64,000 nucleotides of DNA, from positions 1,426,001 through 1,490,000 of the forward strand of contig OY970265.1 in assembly GCA_963715675.1 (NCBI GenBank). The letters run 5' to 3'. Made by a program: the position numbers and the translations under genes. Below the pieces are notes generated by a model that did not search any database, was not told the DNA's origin, and saw only the letters and a list, made by a program, of their open reading frames with translations. Every line of letters starts with the position of its first letter. Positions within the stretch are counted from its first letter, which is position 1. Source of the DNA: DASVWZ01 sp963715675 (GTDB taxonomy: Bacteria; Acidobacteriota; Terriglobia; Terriglobales; Acidobacteriaceae). Of this stretch, positions 53,078 through 62,287 are shown piece after piece.

Positions 53078-53881
53078 TCAGCGGCAGAACCTCTGCAGGT
53101 CGGGTGGAGGGGGTGCGGGAATCGCGCCGAACTCGCCCGGCCAACCCGTACAACCGTTCGCAACCACGCTGCGGGCAACACGCAACTCGCGAGCAGCTGC
53201 TTCGGTTTTCGCCCGCTCAACGCTGTTGCTGCCCAGGTCCGCCTCCAGCGACTGCAAGACGGGATCAGAATGAGTCCCAGCATCGGAACTTACCAGGAGC
53301 CAAACATAAGCCTCGAACTTGTTCTGGTGGACGCCGCGTCCGTCCTTGAGCAGCAAGCCGAGCTGCGCCTGCGCTTGCGGCAGCCCTTGCTCAGCAGCCT
53401 TGCGAAACCATCCAGCGGCGCCCGGGTAATCCTGGTGTTCCAGCCTGATCATGCCCAGCAGATATTCGGCGAATGGATTATCGTGCGCTGCAGACTTCCT
53501 TAGCCAACCCTCCGCTTGGTTGAGATCGCGGGGCTCCACATCGCCTTTGTAAATCAACCGTCCCAACAGCCATTGTGCAAGAGTGTCATCCTGCACAGCG
53601 GCTTTCTTGTACCAATCCAGCGCCTGGCCAGGTTCCATTGCAGTGCCTCTGCCAGTTTCGTAGAAGTATCCCAGTGCGACCTGGGCGGGAGCGTATCCGA
53701 GTTCAGCCGAACGGCGGAAGGAATCCAAGGCGTTCTGGTCGTTGCGGGACACGTCGCTGCCCGTAAGCGCGTTCATGCCTTTCTCGAACAACTGGGACGC
53801 ATTCAGGTCCAAGGTTTGTGGACTTGCGGGCGCCAGCCCCACAACACAGCACACGCACAGAAGAAAACACGTTTGCCGCAT
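53078..53881 (-). CDS. Exported Sel1-repeat protein
   Basis: The 267-residue protein has a signal peptide with cysteines (CFLLCVCCVVGLAPASPQ). It then shows about four Sel1-like repeats: ALDSFRRSAELGYAPAQVALGYFYETGRG, ALDWYKKAAVQDDTLAQWLLG, AEGWLRKSAAHDNPFAEYLLG and AAGWFRKAAEQGLPQAQAQLG. Sel1 repeats bind protein partners in the envelope. The C-terminus ends in a Pro-rich stretch with two cysteines. The ATG at 53879-53881 with GGGAG upstream was preferred over a TTG four codons earlier. It lies between mqnE and the UbiA gene without an obvious functional link. Confidence 0.8.
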   Translation of the reverse strand: MRQTCFLLCVCCVVGLAPASPQTLDLNASQLFEKGMNALTGSDVSRNDQNALDSFRRSAELGYAPAQVALGYFYETGRGTAMEPGQALDWYKKAAVQDDTLAQWLLGRLIYKGDVEPRDLNQAEGWLRKSAAHDNPFAEYLLGMIRLEHQDYPGAAGWFRKAAEQGLPQAQAQLGLLLKDGRGVHQNKFEAYVWLLVSSDAGTHSDPVLQSLEADLGSNSVERAKTEAAARELRVARSVVANGCTGWPGEFGAIPAPPPPDLQRFCR

Positions 53882-53997
53882 GGTTACTCCCAACTGTCAT
53901 AGTTGACCCGCCCGGTGGGTTCGTCAAAACACTCTGGTCTAGGACCCCTGGTAACGGCCTGTCTATGGCACGGGCAGGACTTGCAAGATAGATGAGT

Positions 53998-54861
53998 TCA
54001 GCGTCCGGTCAGTAAGTCTCCCGCAATGAACAGGAAGAACACCATCGAGATCACTCCATTCATGGTGAAAAACGCTGCGTTCAGCTTGGAGAGGTCTTCT
54101 GACGAAACCAGGGAATGTTCGTAGGCCAGCAGCAGGGCGACCGCGATCACTCCGGCGAGCGCTATCTTCCCCAACCCGAACACGGCTACCAGGCTGATTA
54201 GCAGAAGCAGCATCACCACGTGAAACCCGCGCGAAATCCACAAAGCCTTCCCGACCCCGAAGTACCGCGGAATTGAGTGCAGCCCGGTTTGGCGATCAAA
54301 CTCATAGTCCTGGCAGGCATAGAGAATGTCGAAGCCGCCGCCCCAGAATGTGACCGCCGCGGTCAGCAGAAGTATGCGGGGATCGAGCGAAGCGCGAACC
54401 GCAATCCATGCCGCCGAAGGCGCCATACCCATGGCAAATCCCAGGACCAGATGGGACCAGCGCGTGAAGCGCTTGGTGTAGGAGTAGAGCAGAAGCACCG
54501 CCAACGCGAATGGTGACAGCAGGAACGCAAGCCGGTTCAATTGTGCGGCAGAAAAAATGAACACCGCACAGGAGACAATCACGAACGCTGCGACAAATCC
54601 CGGCGTGAGCGTCCCAATGGGCAACGCGCGCGTCTGAGTGCGGGGATTAGCCGCATCGATGGAAGCGTCGGCCAGCCGGTTAAACGCCATCGCCGCCGAA
54701 CGCGCCGAAACCATGGCTACGATGATCCACGCCAACTGGCGCCCCGGCGGCAGGCCCCCGGCGGCCAGCATCGCCCCACACAGCGCAAATGGCAGCACGA
54801 AAACCGAGTGCTCCCACTTGATCATCTCCAGGGTTACGCGCAGGTTGTGAAGAACGGGCAC
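53998..54861 (-). CDS. UbiA-family prenyltransferase, probably the menaquinone (MqnP-type) enzyme
   Basis: UbiA enzymes attach polyprenyl chains to aromatic acids in the membrane. The 287-residue product has about eight hydrophobic helices and both aspartate-rich sites: NRLADASIDAANPRT and DYEFDRQTGLHSIP, which bind the prenyl diphosphate through magnesium. The start is a GTG (54859-54861). With an MqnE-type gene one gene away on the same strand, the likely substrate is 1,4-dihydroxy-6-naphthoate of the futalosine pathway. The alternative, 4-hydroxybenzoate for ubiquinone, is not excluded by sequence alone. Confidence 0.85.
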   Translation of the reverse strand: MPVLHNLRVTLEMIKWEHSVFVLPFALCGAMLAAGGLPPGRQLAWIIVAMVSARSAAMAFNRLADASIDAANPRTQTRALPIGTLTPGFVAAFVIVSCAVFIFSAAQLNRLAFLLSPFALAVLLLYSYTKRFTRWSHLVLGFAMGMAPSAAWIAVRASLDPRILLLTAAVTFWGGGFDILYACQDYEFDRQTGLHSIPRYFGVGKALWISRGFHVVMLLLLISLVAVFGLGKIALAGVIAVALLLAYEHSLVSSEDLSKLNAAFFTMNGVISMVFFLFIAGDLLTGR

Positions 54862-54921
54862 AGGAAAGATTGTAAAATAGTCGTCAGGAGTCAGGAATCG
54901 GAAACCAGTAAGCGGCGTTCC

Positions 54922-55590
54922 TCACCATCCCGACTCGTACCCTGCTTTCCCGACCAGCGGCACGAACCGGCAAGCATCCAGAGGCGTGCTTACAGCCAGA
55001 CCCTCCCGCTTGGTGATCAATTGCAGGTCCTGGGCTTGCGCCGGACCGACCGGAATGATCATGTTTCCTCCCTCCCGCAATTGATCAAACAGCGGTTGCG
55101 GGATTCCCGGCGCGGCTGCCGACACCACGATCGCATCATAGGGGGCGTGCTCCGATAATCCCAAGGAGCCGTCTCCAACCACCACGGTCGCATTCCCGTA
55201 ACCCATCCGGGACAAAATAGTTGCCGCCGATTGGGCCAGATGCGCCAGACGCTCAACCGAATACGCCCGCTGCACCAACTCAGCCAGCAGCGCAGTCTGG
55301 TAGCCGGAGCCGGTGCCGATCTCCAGCACCGTGGCCGAGGGATCAAGCGCCAGGGCCTCCAGCATGATCGCCACGATGTACGGCTGCGAAAGCGTTTGAC
55401 CTTCGCCGATGGGAAGCGGATGATCTTCATACGCCTCCGCGCGGTATTCGGCGGCCACGAACTCGTGCCGCGGAACGCGGGCCATGACGTTCAGAACGCG
55501 CTGGTCCCGGACTCCCCGGTCGCGCAGTTGCCATTCGACCATGTTGCGGCGTTGCTGGGCGAAGGCGTCGACTTGAGTTTCCGTGCTCAT
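54922..55590 (-). CDS. pcm: Protein-L-isoaspartate O-methyltransferase
   Basis: Pcm repairs damaged proteins by methylating isoaspartyl residues. The 222-residue product has the family entrance MVEWQLRDRGVRDQRVLNVM with RVPRHEFV, the substrate loop LPIGEGQTLSQPYIVAIM, the SAM-binding VLEIGTGSGYQTALLAEL and DAIVVSAAAPGIPQPL. The C-terminal strand block LITKREGL...CRFVPLVG completes it. It is the first of a minus-strand group with the UbiA gene 60 bases downstream. Confidence 0.94.
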   Translation of the reverse strand: MSTETQVDAFAQQRRNMVEWQLRDRGVRDQRVLNVMARVPRHEFVAAEYRAEAYEDHPLPIGEGQTLSQPYIVAIMLEALALDPSATVLEIGTGSGYQTALLAELVQRAYSVERLAHLAQSAATILSRMGYGNATVVVGDGSLGLSEHAPYDAIVVSAAAPGIPQPLFDQLREGGNMIIPVGPAQAQDLQLITKREGLAVSTPLDACRFVPLVGKAGYESGW

Positions 55591-55755
55591 AAGCTATGCC
55601 GACAGCATATCGCGAAATCGCGGGCAGGTCCGTGATTTCGACCTTGGGCTCTGCATCTCAGGCGGGCTTTGGATCATCTCTGGTGTCCAGCGGCGTAACA
55701 TTCTTGTAGTATGTAGCTCCGCTCGAATCCGCTTCGGAACGAGGACGAAAAGCAA

Positions 55756-58161
55756 GTGAGCGATCCCGAACGTTATGCTCCCGGCTGGCCGGGAATTCCG
55801 GCGCGCTGGACCTCCAGCGCCAAGAGCGGGATCGGAACCGCCTTGAACCTGCACAGCCGGGTCTGGTTCACCACCAGCCACGGCATTCTCAACGAGATCT
55901 ACTATCCCCGGGTAGACCAGGCCTGCACCCGCGATCTTGGCCTGCTGATCACGGACGGCAGCAGTTACTTTTCCGAGGAAAAGCGCCATTGCCGGTTCGA
56001 GAACGTTCCCATCGAGCCGGGAGTTCCGGTGTATGAACTCACCAATACCGCGCTGAACGGCAGATACCGCATCGAGAAAGAAGTTCTCACCGATCCTTTC
56101 CGCGATGTTGTGCTGCAGAGAATCCGATTCATCCCGCTGGTGGGCGAACCGGGAGACTATCGCCTCTTCGCCTTGCTCTCCCCGCATCTCGCCAACTGCG
56201 GCATGGGAAATACCGGCTGGACGGCGGACTACAAGGGCGTACGCATGATGTTCGCCGAGCACGACGGATGCGCCCTGGCATTCGGATGTTCCCTGCCCTG
56301 GAAGAAAATGTCGGTCGGCTTCGTGGGTTCATCTGACGGCTGGCAGGACATTTCCAGAAATTATCAGATGACCTGGGAATACACCCGCGCGGAAAATGGC
56401 AACATTGCACTGACCGGAGAGGTCGATCTTGCCGCGTCGGACGGAGAATTCGTGCTCGCGGTTGGGTTCGGCGGCATGTGGTCCGAAGCGGGACAGCAGG
56501 TGCGCTCCAGCCTGCTCGAATCCTACGAGGAACTTCGCCAGCACTATGTCCAGCACTGGAGACACTGGCAGGGTGGATTGCTGAAGCTGGATCAGCCCGA
56601 GCGCGAGCGCGATCTATACCGCGCCAGTGTCGCCGTGTTGCGCGCGCACGAATCCAAGGACTTTCTGGGCGGGGTGATCGCCAGCCTTTCGATCCCTTGG
56701 GGATTCAACAAAGGCGACGAAGATCTTGGCGGATATCACCTGGTATGGCCGCGGGATCTGGTGGAGGCCGCCTTCGGATTCCTCGCCGCGGGTGCGTGTG
56801 GCGATGCGCTCCGCGTGTTGCGATACCTGGAATCGACCCAGGAGGCCGACGGCCACTGGGCGCAGAACATGTGGATGGATGGCCGTCCTTACTGGACCGG
56901 CCTGCAGATGGATGAAACCGCCTTCCCGATTTTGCTGGTCGACACCATCCGCCGCGATGCTCCCCGGGAACTGGGCGATCTGAAACGCTGGTGGAAACTG
57001 GTCGGCCGCGCCGCGGCGTTCATCGTGCGCAACGGTCCGGTCACCCAGCAAGACCGCTGGGAAGAAGACGCCGGCTATTCTCCTTTTACGCTGGCCGTGG
57101 AAATCTCCGGGTTGCTTGCCGCGGCCGATCTTGCCGATGCGGTCGGGGAGAAACCCACTGCCGCATTTCTCCGCGAGACTGCCGACTGCTGGAACGACAG
57201 CGTCGAGGACTGGACCTACGCCCAGGGAACTGACCTGGCACGGCAACTCGAGGTCGAGGGATACTACGTCCGCATCGCTCCTCCGGAGGCTGACGGCGCG
57301 GCTTCCCCCCTGCAAGGCTTCGTCCCCATCAAGAACAGCCCGCCGGGCCGCCACCCGCAGGAGGCCGTTCATCTCATCAGCCCGGACGCACTGGCGCTGG
57401 TGCGTTTCGGATTGCGTTCCCCCCACGATCCACGAATCCTCAACACCGTGAAAGTAATCGACGCCCTGCTGCAGATTCATCTTCCACAAGGGCGATGCTG
57501 GTATCGCTACAACGGCGACGGCTACGGAGAACACGAGGACGGCTCACCGTTTAATGGAACCGGAATCGGCCGCCCCTGGCCGCTGCTGGCGGGGGAGCGC
57601 GCGCATTACGAACTCGCCGCCGGGCGTCCCAAAGTTGCGGAAGAACTGCTTCGCACCCTGGAATTCTCCACCGAGGGCGGCCGGTTGATTCCTGAGCAGG
57701 TCTGGGACGCGCCCGACATTCCCGTGCGCGAACTGTTCACCGGCAAGCCCTCCGGTTCCGCGTCTCCGCTGGTGTGGGCCCACTCGGAGTACATCAAGCT
57801 GCGCCGCTCGTTGCGCGATGGGAAGATTTTTGACCAGCCTCCGCAACCGGTCGAGCGCTACCAGATCCAGAAGCGCGCGGCGCGCTACTGTGACTGGCGC
57901 TTCAACAACAAGTGCCGCACCATGCCGCGCGGCAAACAACTCCGCATTTCGCTGCTGTCGCCGGCGCTGGTGCACTGGAGCTTCGACGGATGGCAAACCG
58001 CACAAGATACCAGAACCCGCGACACCGGCCTGGGCATGCACCTCGCCGACCTGCCCGCCGATCAGCTTGGCCCCGGCAAAGATGTTGTGTTCACGATTTA
58101 CTGGGATGAGGAGCAACGGTGGGAAGGTGTAGACTTTTTCGTGCGCGTGGAAGAGAGGTAA
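55756..58161 (+). CDS. Glycoside hydrolase family 15 glucoamylase/glucodextranase-like enzyme
   Basis: GH15 enzymes release glucose from the ends of alpha-glucans by inversion. The 801-residue product has an N-terminal beta-sandwich domain (about 1-270) and a six-hairpin helical barrel. The catalytic pair is E436/E437 in DRWEEDAGYSPFTLAVEISG and E678 in VWAHSEYIKLRR. Sugar-contact blocks are YHLVWPRDLVEAAFGFLAAG and GRPYWTGLQMDETAFP. The tail resembles the glucodextranase C-terminal domain. The start is a GTG with GAGGAC upstream. No signal peptide was seen, so it may act on intracellular glycogen or trehalose-like sugars. A small Ig-like gene follows at 3 bases. Confidence 0.92.
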   Translation: MSDPERYAPGWPGIPARWTSSAKSGIGTALNLHSRVWFTTSHGILNEIYYPRVDQACTRDLGLLITDGSSYFSEEKRHCRFENVPIEPGVPVYELTNTALNGRYRIEKEVLTDPFRDVVLQRIRFIPLVGEPGDYRLFALLSPHLANCGMGNTGWTADYKGVRMMFAEHDGCALAFGCSLPWKKMSVGFVGSSDGWQDISRNYQMTWEYTRAENGNIALTGEVDLAASDGEFVLAVGFGGMWSEAGQQVRSSLLESYEELRQHYVQHWRHWQGGLLKLDQPERERDLYRASVAVLRAHESKDFLGGVIASLSIPWGFNKGDEDLGGYHLVWPRDLVEAAFGFLAAGACGDALRVLRYLESTQEADGHWAQNMWMDGRPYWTGLQMDETAFPILLVDTIRRDAPRELGDLKRWWKLVGRAAAFIVRNGPVTQQDRWEEDAGYSPFTLAVEISGLLAAADLADAVGEKPTAAFLRETADCWNDSVEDWTYAQGTDLARQLEVEGYYVRIAPPEADGAASPLQGFVPIKNSPPGRHPQEAVHLISPDALALVRFGLRSPHDPRILNTVKVIDALLQIHLPQGRCWYRYNGDGYGEHEDGSPFNGTGIGRPWPLLAGERAHYELAAGRPKVAEELLRTLEFSTEGGRLIPEQVWDAPDIPVRELFTGKPSGSASPLVWAHSEYIKLRRSLRDGKIFDQPPQPVERYQIQKRAARYCDWRFNNKCRTMPRGKQLRISLLSPALVHWSFDGWQTAQDTRTRDTGLGMHLADLPADQLGPGKDVVFTIYWDEEQRWEGVDFFVRVEER

Positions 58162-58164
58162 ACA

Positions 58165-58911
58165 GTGTTCACATGCCGGGTCACTTTCTGGCGCGCGCCG
58201 CATCCAAACCTCATGCGCTTTGTTCTTGCACGCAAGTCTGCCAAGGTGACGCTGATCATCCTGGCGCTCGCTGCCGGCCGACCGTTGATTGCCCAACAAG
58301 GCGGTGCGACCGGCGAGCCCCTGGTGATTCACACCACTACCTTGCCCCGCGCCTATTTGCACCAGCTCTATCAGGAAAAACTGGAAGCCCGCGGCGGCAT
58401 TCTGCCCTTGCGTTGGGAACTGGTGGAAGGAACTCTGCCGCGAGGCGTGACGCTTCTTCCGGAGGGCGCCCTCTTCGGTGCGCCTCTGGAAACCGGAGAA
58501 TTTCATTTCACGGTGAATGCGGTCGACAGCGGCAGACCGGCCATGCAGATCAAACAGCCGCTGGTTCTGAATGTGGTCGCGCCCCTGCTGGCCCAGTGGG
58601 GACGGTATCCCAAGGTGAACGGCCAGCGTATCGAAGGCTCCATCATCGTCTCCAACCAGGCCGATCATGATTTCGATGTAACCGCCATCATCATGGCGGT
58701 CGCTGAAAACGGCCGTGCCACAGCGATTGGGTATCAACACCTGCCCTTGAAGAAAGACACCGCCGGATTGGAGATCCCCTTCGGCGAAAACCTGCCCCGC
58801 GGCGCGTATCAGATCAATGCAGACGTCGTGGCCGAGATTGCCAGCACCAATACCATTCACCGCGCGCGGCTGGTTCCGGATGAGAGGTTGAGTGTCGTGC
58901 AGGGGCCGTGA
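58165..58911 (+). CDS. Exported protein with putative Ig (He_PIG-type) domain
   Basis: The 248-residue product from the GTG at 58165 has an internal signal (VTLIILALAAGRPLIAQ). A He_PIG-like Ig domain follows: LYQEKLEARGGILPLRWELV, GTLPRGVTLLPEGALFGAPL and EFHFTVNAVDS. A second beta-rich half begins near QWGRYPKVNGQ. AGAGG lies 7 bases before the GTG, overlapping the GH15 stop region, so the gene is probably coupled to it. An ATG at 58213 is the alternative start and would give a shorter basic leader. The role is unknown, perhaps carbohydrate or surface binding. Confidence 0.65.
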   Translation: MFTCRVTFWRAPHPNLMRFVLARKSAKVTLIILALAAGRPLIAQQGGATGEPLVIHTTTLPRAYLHQLYQEKLEARGGILPLRWELVEGTLPRGVTLLPEGALFGAPLETGEFHFTVNAVDSGRPAMQIKQPLVLNVVAPLLAQWGRYPKVNGQRIEGSIIVSNQADHDFDVTAIIMAVAENGRATAIGYQHLPLKKDTAGLEIPFGENLPRGAYQINADVVAEIASTNTIHRARLVPDERLSVVQGP

Positions 58912-58927
58912 GCCAGCGCAGGAGTGA

Positions 58928-60595
58928 CTATCCGGTATACACCAATTCCACCACGGTACAGTCGTCGTTCAGCGGGGTTCCACTGCAGAATTTCGTGATT
59001 GCGGCAAAGATGTCGTCCATGGTCCCGGTCTTGGCCGCCTGCTCCAGCCGCGAATCCTCAAAGAATTCCCCCTCGGCGTTCTCGGCTTCGGTCACGCCGT
59101 CGGTGACCAGCACCACCCGGTCTCCCGATTTCAACTGGCAGCGCCCGCACTCGTAAACCGCATCCGGGAGAAGGCCGACGGGAAGGTTCCCCAGGCTTGG
59201 CCGCTCCACCTCGCCGCCCGAGACCACCAGCGGCAGAATGTGTCCGCAGTTCACGTATTCCATTTCGCCGTCCTCACGCACCCGGGTTACGATCACGGTG
59301 GCGTATTTCCCGCCCATCGGTTTTTGCGTGAAAAATCGGTTGACCGCGGTGACGATATCAGCCAGCGGCATGCCGGCCGTAAGCTGCGAGTAAATCATGC
59401 CCTGCAAGGTGGAAGCCAGCAGCGCCGAAGAAACTCCTTTCCCGCTCACGTCGGCGAGCACCACGGCAAGTCCTTTGTCAGTTTGCACCGCGTCGAAGAA
59501 ATCGCCCCCAATTTCCTTGCAGGAAAGGTTCTTTCCCGCCAGTCGGGCAAAGGGCACTTCGGGAATGGTGACCGCCATCAGACGCTGCTGAATCGAGGCC
59601 GCAATCGCCAGTTCCTGCTGATACCGCCGCGACGATTCCTCGGCCTGCACCAGCCGCGCGTTCTCGATCAGCGACGCCGCTTCGGTTGCGATGGCATGCA
59701 GAATGTCATGGCTCACACTGGAGATGTCTCGCGACGCGAATCTCGAATCGACATACAAGGCGCCCATGGCCTCGGCGATGGCGGCGGGCAAAGGGGAATC
59801 CGCGTCGCGCGTGGTTTGCACCTGCGGCTTGCGCAATGGCATGCACAGCACGGTGCGCAAATCGTACGCCACGATGCTGTTGCGCCCCGCCAGATCCAGT
59901 GACCGACTGGTGTCGCTCAACAGAAACTCGGAGTTCGACTTCATCGCGTCGTCGAGAATGGAATGGGAAATTGTGGTGTCGTTGAGCAGCGGCTCGCCCT
60001 GGGAGTTTCTTCCCGCCGCCAAACGCATTTCCCCCGTCGCATCCTTGAGGAAGACGTAGGCTCGCTCAGCGCGAGTCAGCTTCAGGGTGACGTCGAGCAG
60101 CGTCATCAGGATTTCGTCGAGCACACCGATGGTGTTCAGCTTGCGCGCCGCCTGCAAGAACAGGACGAGTTTTTCCAGGTCCGTGGTCTCGTCCGAAATG
60201 TGCATTACGGAAATCTGGCTGAGGAACTCGCGGGCGGAATTCGTGCCGGTACGCTGCGGGTTGAAAATTACATACGCCACTTCGCGGACCCCGAATTCCA
60301 GGCGGTCATTCCGCTCCAGTGGCTTGCGTTCGACGCGCTCACCGTTGACGAACGTGCCGTGCTTACTGCCTTGGTCGACCACGCTGAACTGACCGTTCTC
60401 CATCACGATCAATGCGTGGTCGCGCGAGACGCGCGGATCGGCGATGACCAGATCCTTATCGACCTTGCGTCCCACGCTGAACGGGCTGTGGTCGAGACTG
60501 ATGATCCGCTGCTCGTTCCCCTGCACCAGAATCAGGGTTGGAAACACTCCCGAGCCGGTATCCGAGGGGGGATTGACGATGGTCTGAAAAGCCAT
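58928..60595 (-). CDS. FHA-GAF-PP2C (SpoIIE-type) serine/threonine phosphatase
   Basis: The 555-residue cytoplasmic protein has an N-terminal FHA domain (about 25-115: FSVGRKVDKDLVIADPRVSRDHALI and SKHGTFVNGERVERK), which binds phosphothreonine. A GAF-like domain follows (about 145-310). The C-terminal PP2C/SpoIIE domain (about 345-555) has metal sites in GGDFFDAVQTDKGLAVVLADVSGKG and LVTDGVTEAEN. Such proteins dephosphorylate STAS antagonists in partner-switching systems; one STAS gene is encoded at 12597-12956. The first hydrophobic residues are not a signal. It converges with the Ig-like gene 16 bases away. Confidence 0.92.
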   Translation of the reverse strand: MAFQTIVNPPSDTGSGVFPTLILVQGNEQRIISLDHSPFSVGRKVDKDLVIADPRVSRDHALIVMENGQFSVVDQGSKHGTFVNGERVERKPLERNDRLEFGVREVAYVIFNPQRTGTNSAREFLSQISVMHISDETTDLEKLVLFLQAARKLNTIGVLDEILMTLLDVTLKLTRAERAYVFLKDATGEMRLAAGRNSQGEPLLNDTTISHSILDDAMKSNSEFLLSDTSRSLDLAGRNSIVAYDLRTVLCMPLRKPQVQTTRDADSPLPAAIAEAMGALYVDSRFASRDISSVSHDILHAIATEAASLIENARLVQAEESSRRYQQELAIAASIQQRLMAVTIPEVPFARLAGKNLSCKEIGGDFFDAVQTDKGLAVVLADVSGKGVSSALLASTLQGMIYSQLTAGMPLADIVTAVNRFFTQKPMGGKYATVIVTRVREDGEMEYVNCGHILPLVVSGGEVERPSLGNLPVGLLPDAVYECGRCQLKSGDRVVLVTDGVTEAENAEGEFFEDSRLEQAAKTGTMDDIFAAITKFCSGTPLNDDCTVVELVYTG

Positions 60596-60815
60596 GTGGC
60601 GCTGCGGTTCTCCTCTTAACTACTTGAGAATACAACACTAGCGGGCCGATAAGAAAGGCTCTCGCGGCGACGCGGGCATGGTGGTACAGTTCAGGTTACG
60701 GGCGGCCGCGCCAGCCCCCAATTGAACCGGGTACGCACGCCGGTGGCCCGGCACAACGCGGTTTTCGTCGTGTAGGGCGAGTCTCCCATTCCGGCTGGCG
60801 GCCCCGAGGTGTTTT

Positions 60816-62018
60816 GTGCTGCGTAAATCTGTTTGCTTTTCTTGGGTTCGTTGTTCGATAAGCGTGCTTGTCATTGCGCTGTTGATGCCTGCCGCGTGGG
60901 CGAAGCCCAAATTCAAGGTCCTGCAGAATATTCCCGAGGGGCTGTGGAACGGGGTGAGCCTGGACGCCAAAGGCAATGTTTGGGGCGTCACCAGCGCCGG
61001 GGGCTATGGCTATGGGTCGGTTTTCGAACTGACACCACAGCCCGGTGGCAAGTGGAAGCTGATCACAGTCCATAGCTTTGACGGTAACACGGAGGGCGGC
61101 GACCCGATCGGAACGCTGATTTTTGATCCTGCGGGCAACGCCTATGGCACAACGCTCAATAGCCCTTCTGGCGGCGGCATGGTGTACGAGCTAACGCCCG
61201 GCTCGAACGGCTGGGACCTGACCGTGCTGCATGACTTTGAGCTCGATGGCGTCGACGGGTGCGCGCCGACGGGGCTGGTGATGGACGCTGCGGGTAATCT
61301 TTACGGTAATGGCGGGGGCGGAGGCACGAACGGTTTTGGGGTAGTGTTCGAGTTGAGCCCCGGCTCCAGGGGATGGACTGAGCAAGTGCTCTACAATTTC
61401 GGCGCCCATGGTTACGATGCCATAGACCCCTCCGGGCCGCTGCTTCTCGACAAGGCGGGCAATGTATACGGGACCGCTTCGGGCGGGAGCTCCGAAGCCG
61501 GGACGGTCTTCGAGCTGAAGAAGGCGTCAGGCTGGGCGGAGAGCCTGCTGTGGCAGTTTGATGGCAGCGATGGCGGCGGACCCCGCCAAGGGGTGGTTCG
61601 GGACCCGTCCGGCAGTCTCTACGGGACCGCTGCAGGTGGACGGGACAACGACTGTTACGGAAACTCCTGTGGGGTGGTCTTCAAGCTGACGCGGCTCCGG
61701 GGTGGGCAGTGGAAGGAGGTGGTGCTATACGACTTTCCCAATCCTGCGAACGGATACGCCCCGAGCACCACCGATGTTGCGATCGACAAGGCGGGAAATC
61801 TGTATGGTGCGACCGCTCTTGGTGGCAACGAACAGCGCCAGGACGGCTGCGGGGTGGTTTACGAGTTGAGCCCCGGCGCCCGCGGCAAGTGGAAATACAC
61901 TGTGCTGCACAAGTTCAACTACAGCGAGGGCTGGGTGCCGAACGGCGGCGTGGCCCTGGATAGTAAGGGCAACCTGTACGGCGCTGCGTTCAGCGTCGTC
62001 TACGAGGTTACTCCGTAA
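60816..62018 (+). CDS. Second exported GloVer tandem-repeat protein
   Basis: The 400-residue protein has a signal peptide (SISVLVIALLMPAAWA). It has about seven repeats of the type (L)DxxGNVYGT..GG..GTVFEL, for example LIFDPAGNAYGTTLN, LVMDAAGNLYGNGGG and VALDSKGNLYGAAFS, matching the GloVer family. The GTG start at 60816 follows GAGGTG. It is a paralogue in style of the gene at 37341-38600, though the sequences differ widely. A perfect hairpin follows its stop. Function unknown; a surface propeller is likely. Confidence 0.82.
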   Translation: MLRKSVCFSWVRCSISVLVIALLMPAAWAKPKFKVLQNIPEGLWNGVSLDAKGNVWGVTSAGGYGYGSVFELTPQPGGKWKLITVHSFDGNTEGGDPIGTLIFDPAGNAYGTTLNSPSGGGMVYELTPGSNGWDLTVLHDFELDGVDGCAPTGLVMDAAGNLYGNGGGGGTNGFGVVFELSPGSRGWTEQVLYNFGAHGYDAIDPSGPLLLDKAGNVYGTASGGSSEAGTVFELKKASGWAESLLWQFDGSDGGGPRQGVVRDPSGSLYGTAAGGRDNDCYGNSCGVVFKLTRLRGGQWKEVVLYDFPNPANGYAPSTTDVAIDKAGNLYGATALGGNEQRQDGCGVVYELSPGARGKWKYTVLHKFNYSEGWVPNGGVALDSKGNLYGAAFSVVYEVTP

Positions 62019-62040
62019 GAGGTGGCGTCAGCCCGAGGCG

Positions 62041-62070
62041 CGCGGCTGGCATACCCTCGTGCCAGCCGCG
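62041..62070. repeat. Perfect 11-base inverted repeat behind the second GloVer gene
   Basis: CGCGGCTGGCA (62041-62051) and TGCCAGCCGCG (62060-62070) with an 8-base loop. There is no T run, so it may be a dispersed repeat or a Rho-independent-like end of the gene at 60816. Confidence 0.6.
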
Positions 62071-62287
62071 TTCCGCCTTAGGGGGTTAGTCAATGTCCGG
62101 GTCCTTCGGGTTCCCGGTGTAGTTAATAAAGCAAGTCGCGTCACACGCATTGGACTTGCAGGTGGTCTGGTTGCACAGGTTCGAGTCGTTGTGCAGGGCG
62201 ATGTTGCCGGGGAACGATTGTGCCTGGGACCGGAAGAAATCCCCCAGGTGTCCGGGACTTCGTCCCTCACGATATGATCGCCATAGC

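Noticed and set aside
53998..54861. Calling the UbiA-family gene ubiA for ubiquinone
   Set aside because: The nearby MqnE-type gene points to menaquinone; no ubiquinone gene is in the window.
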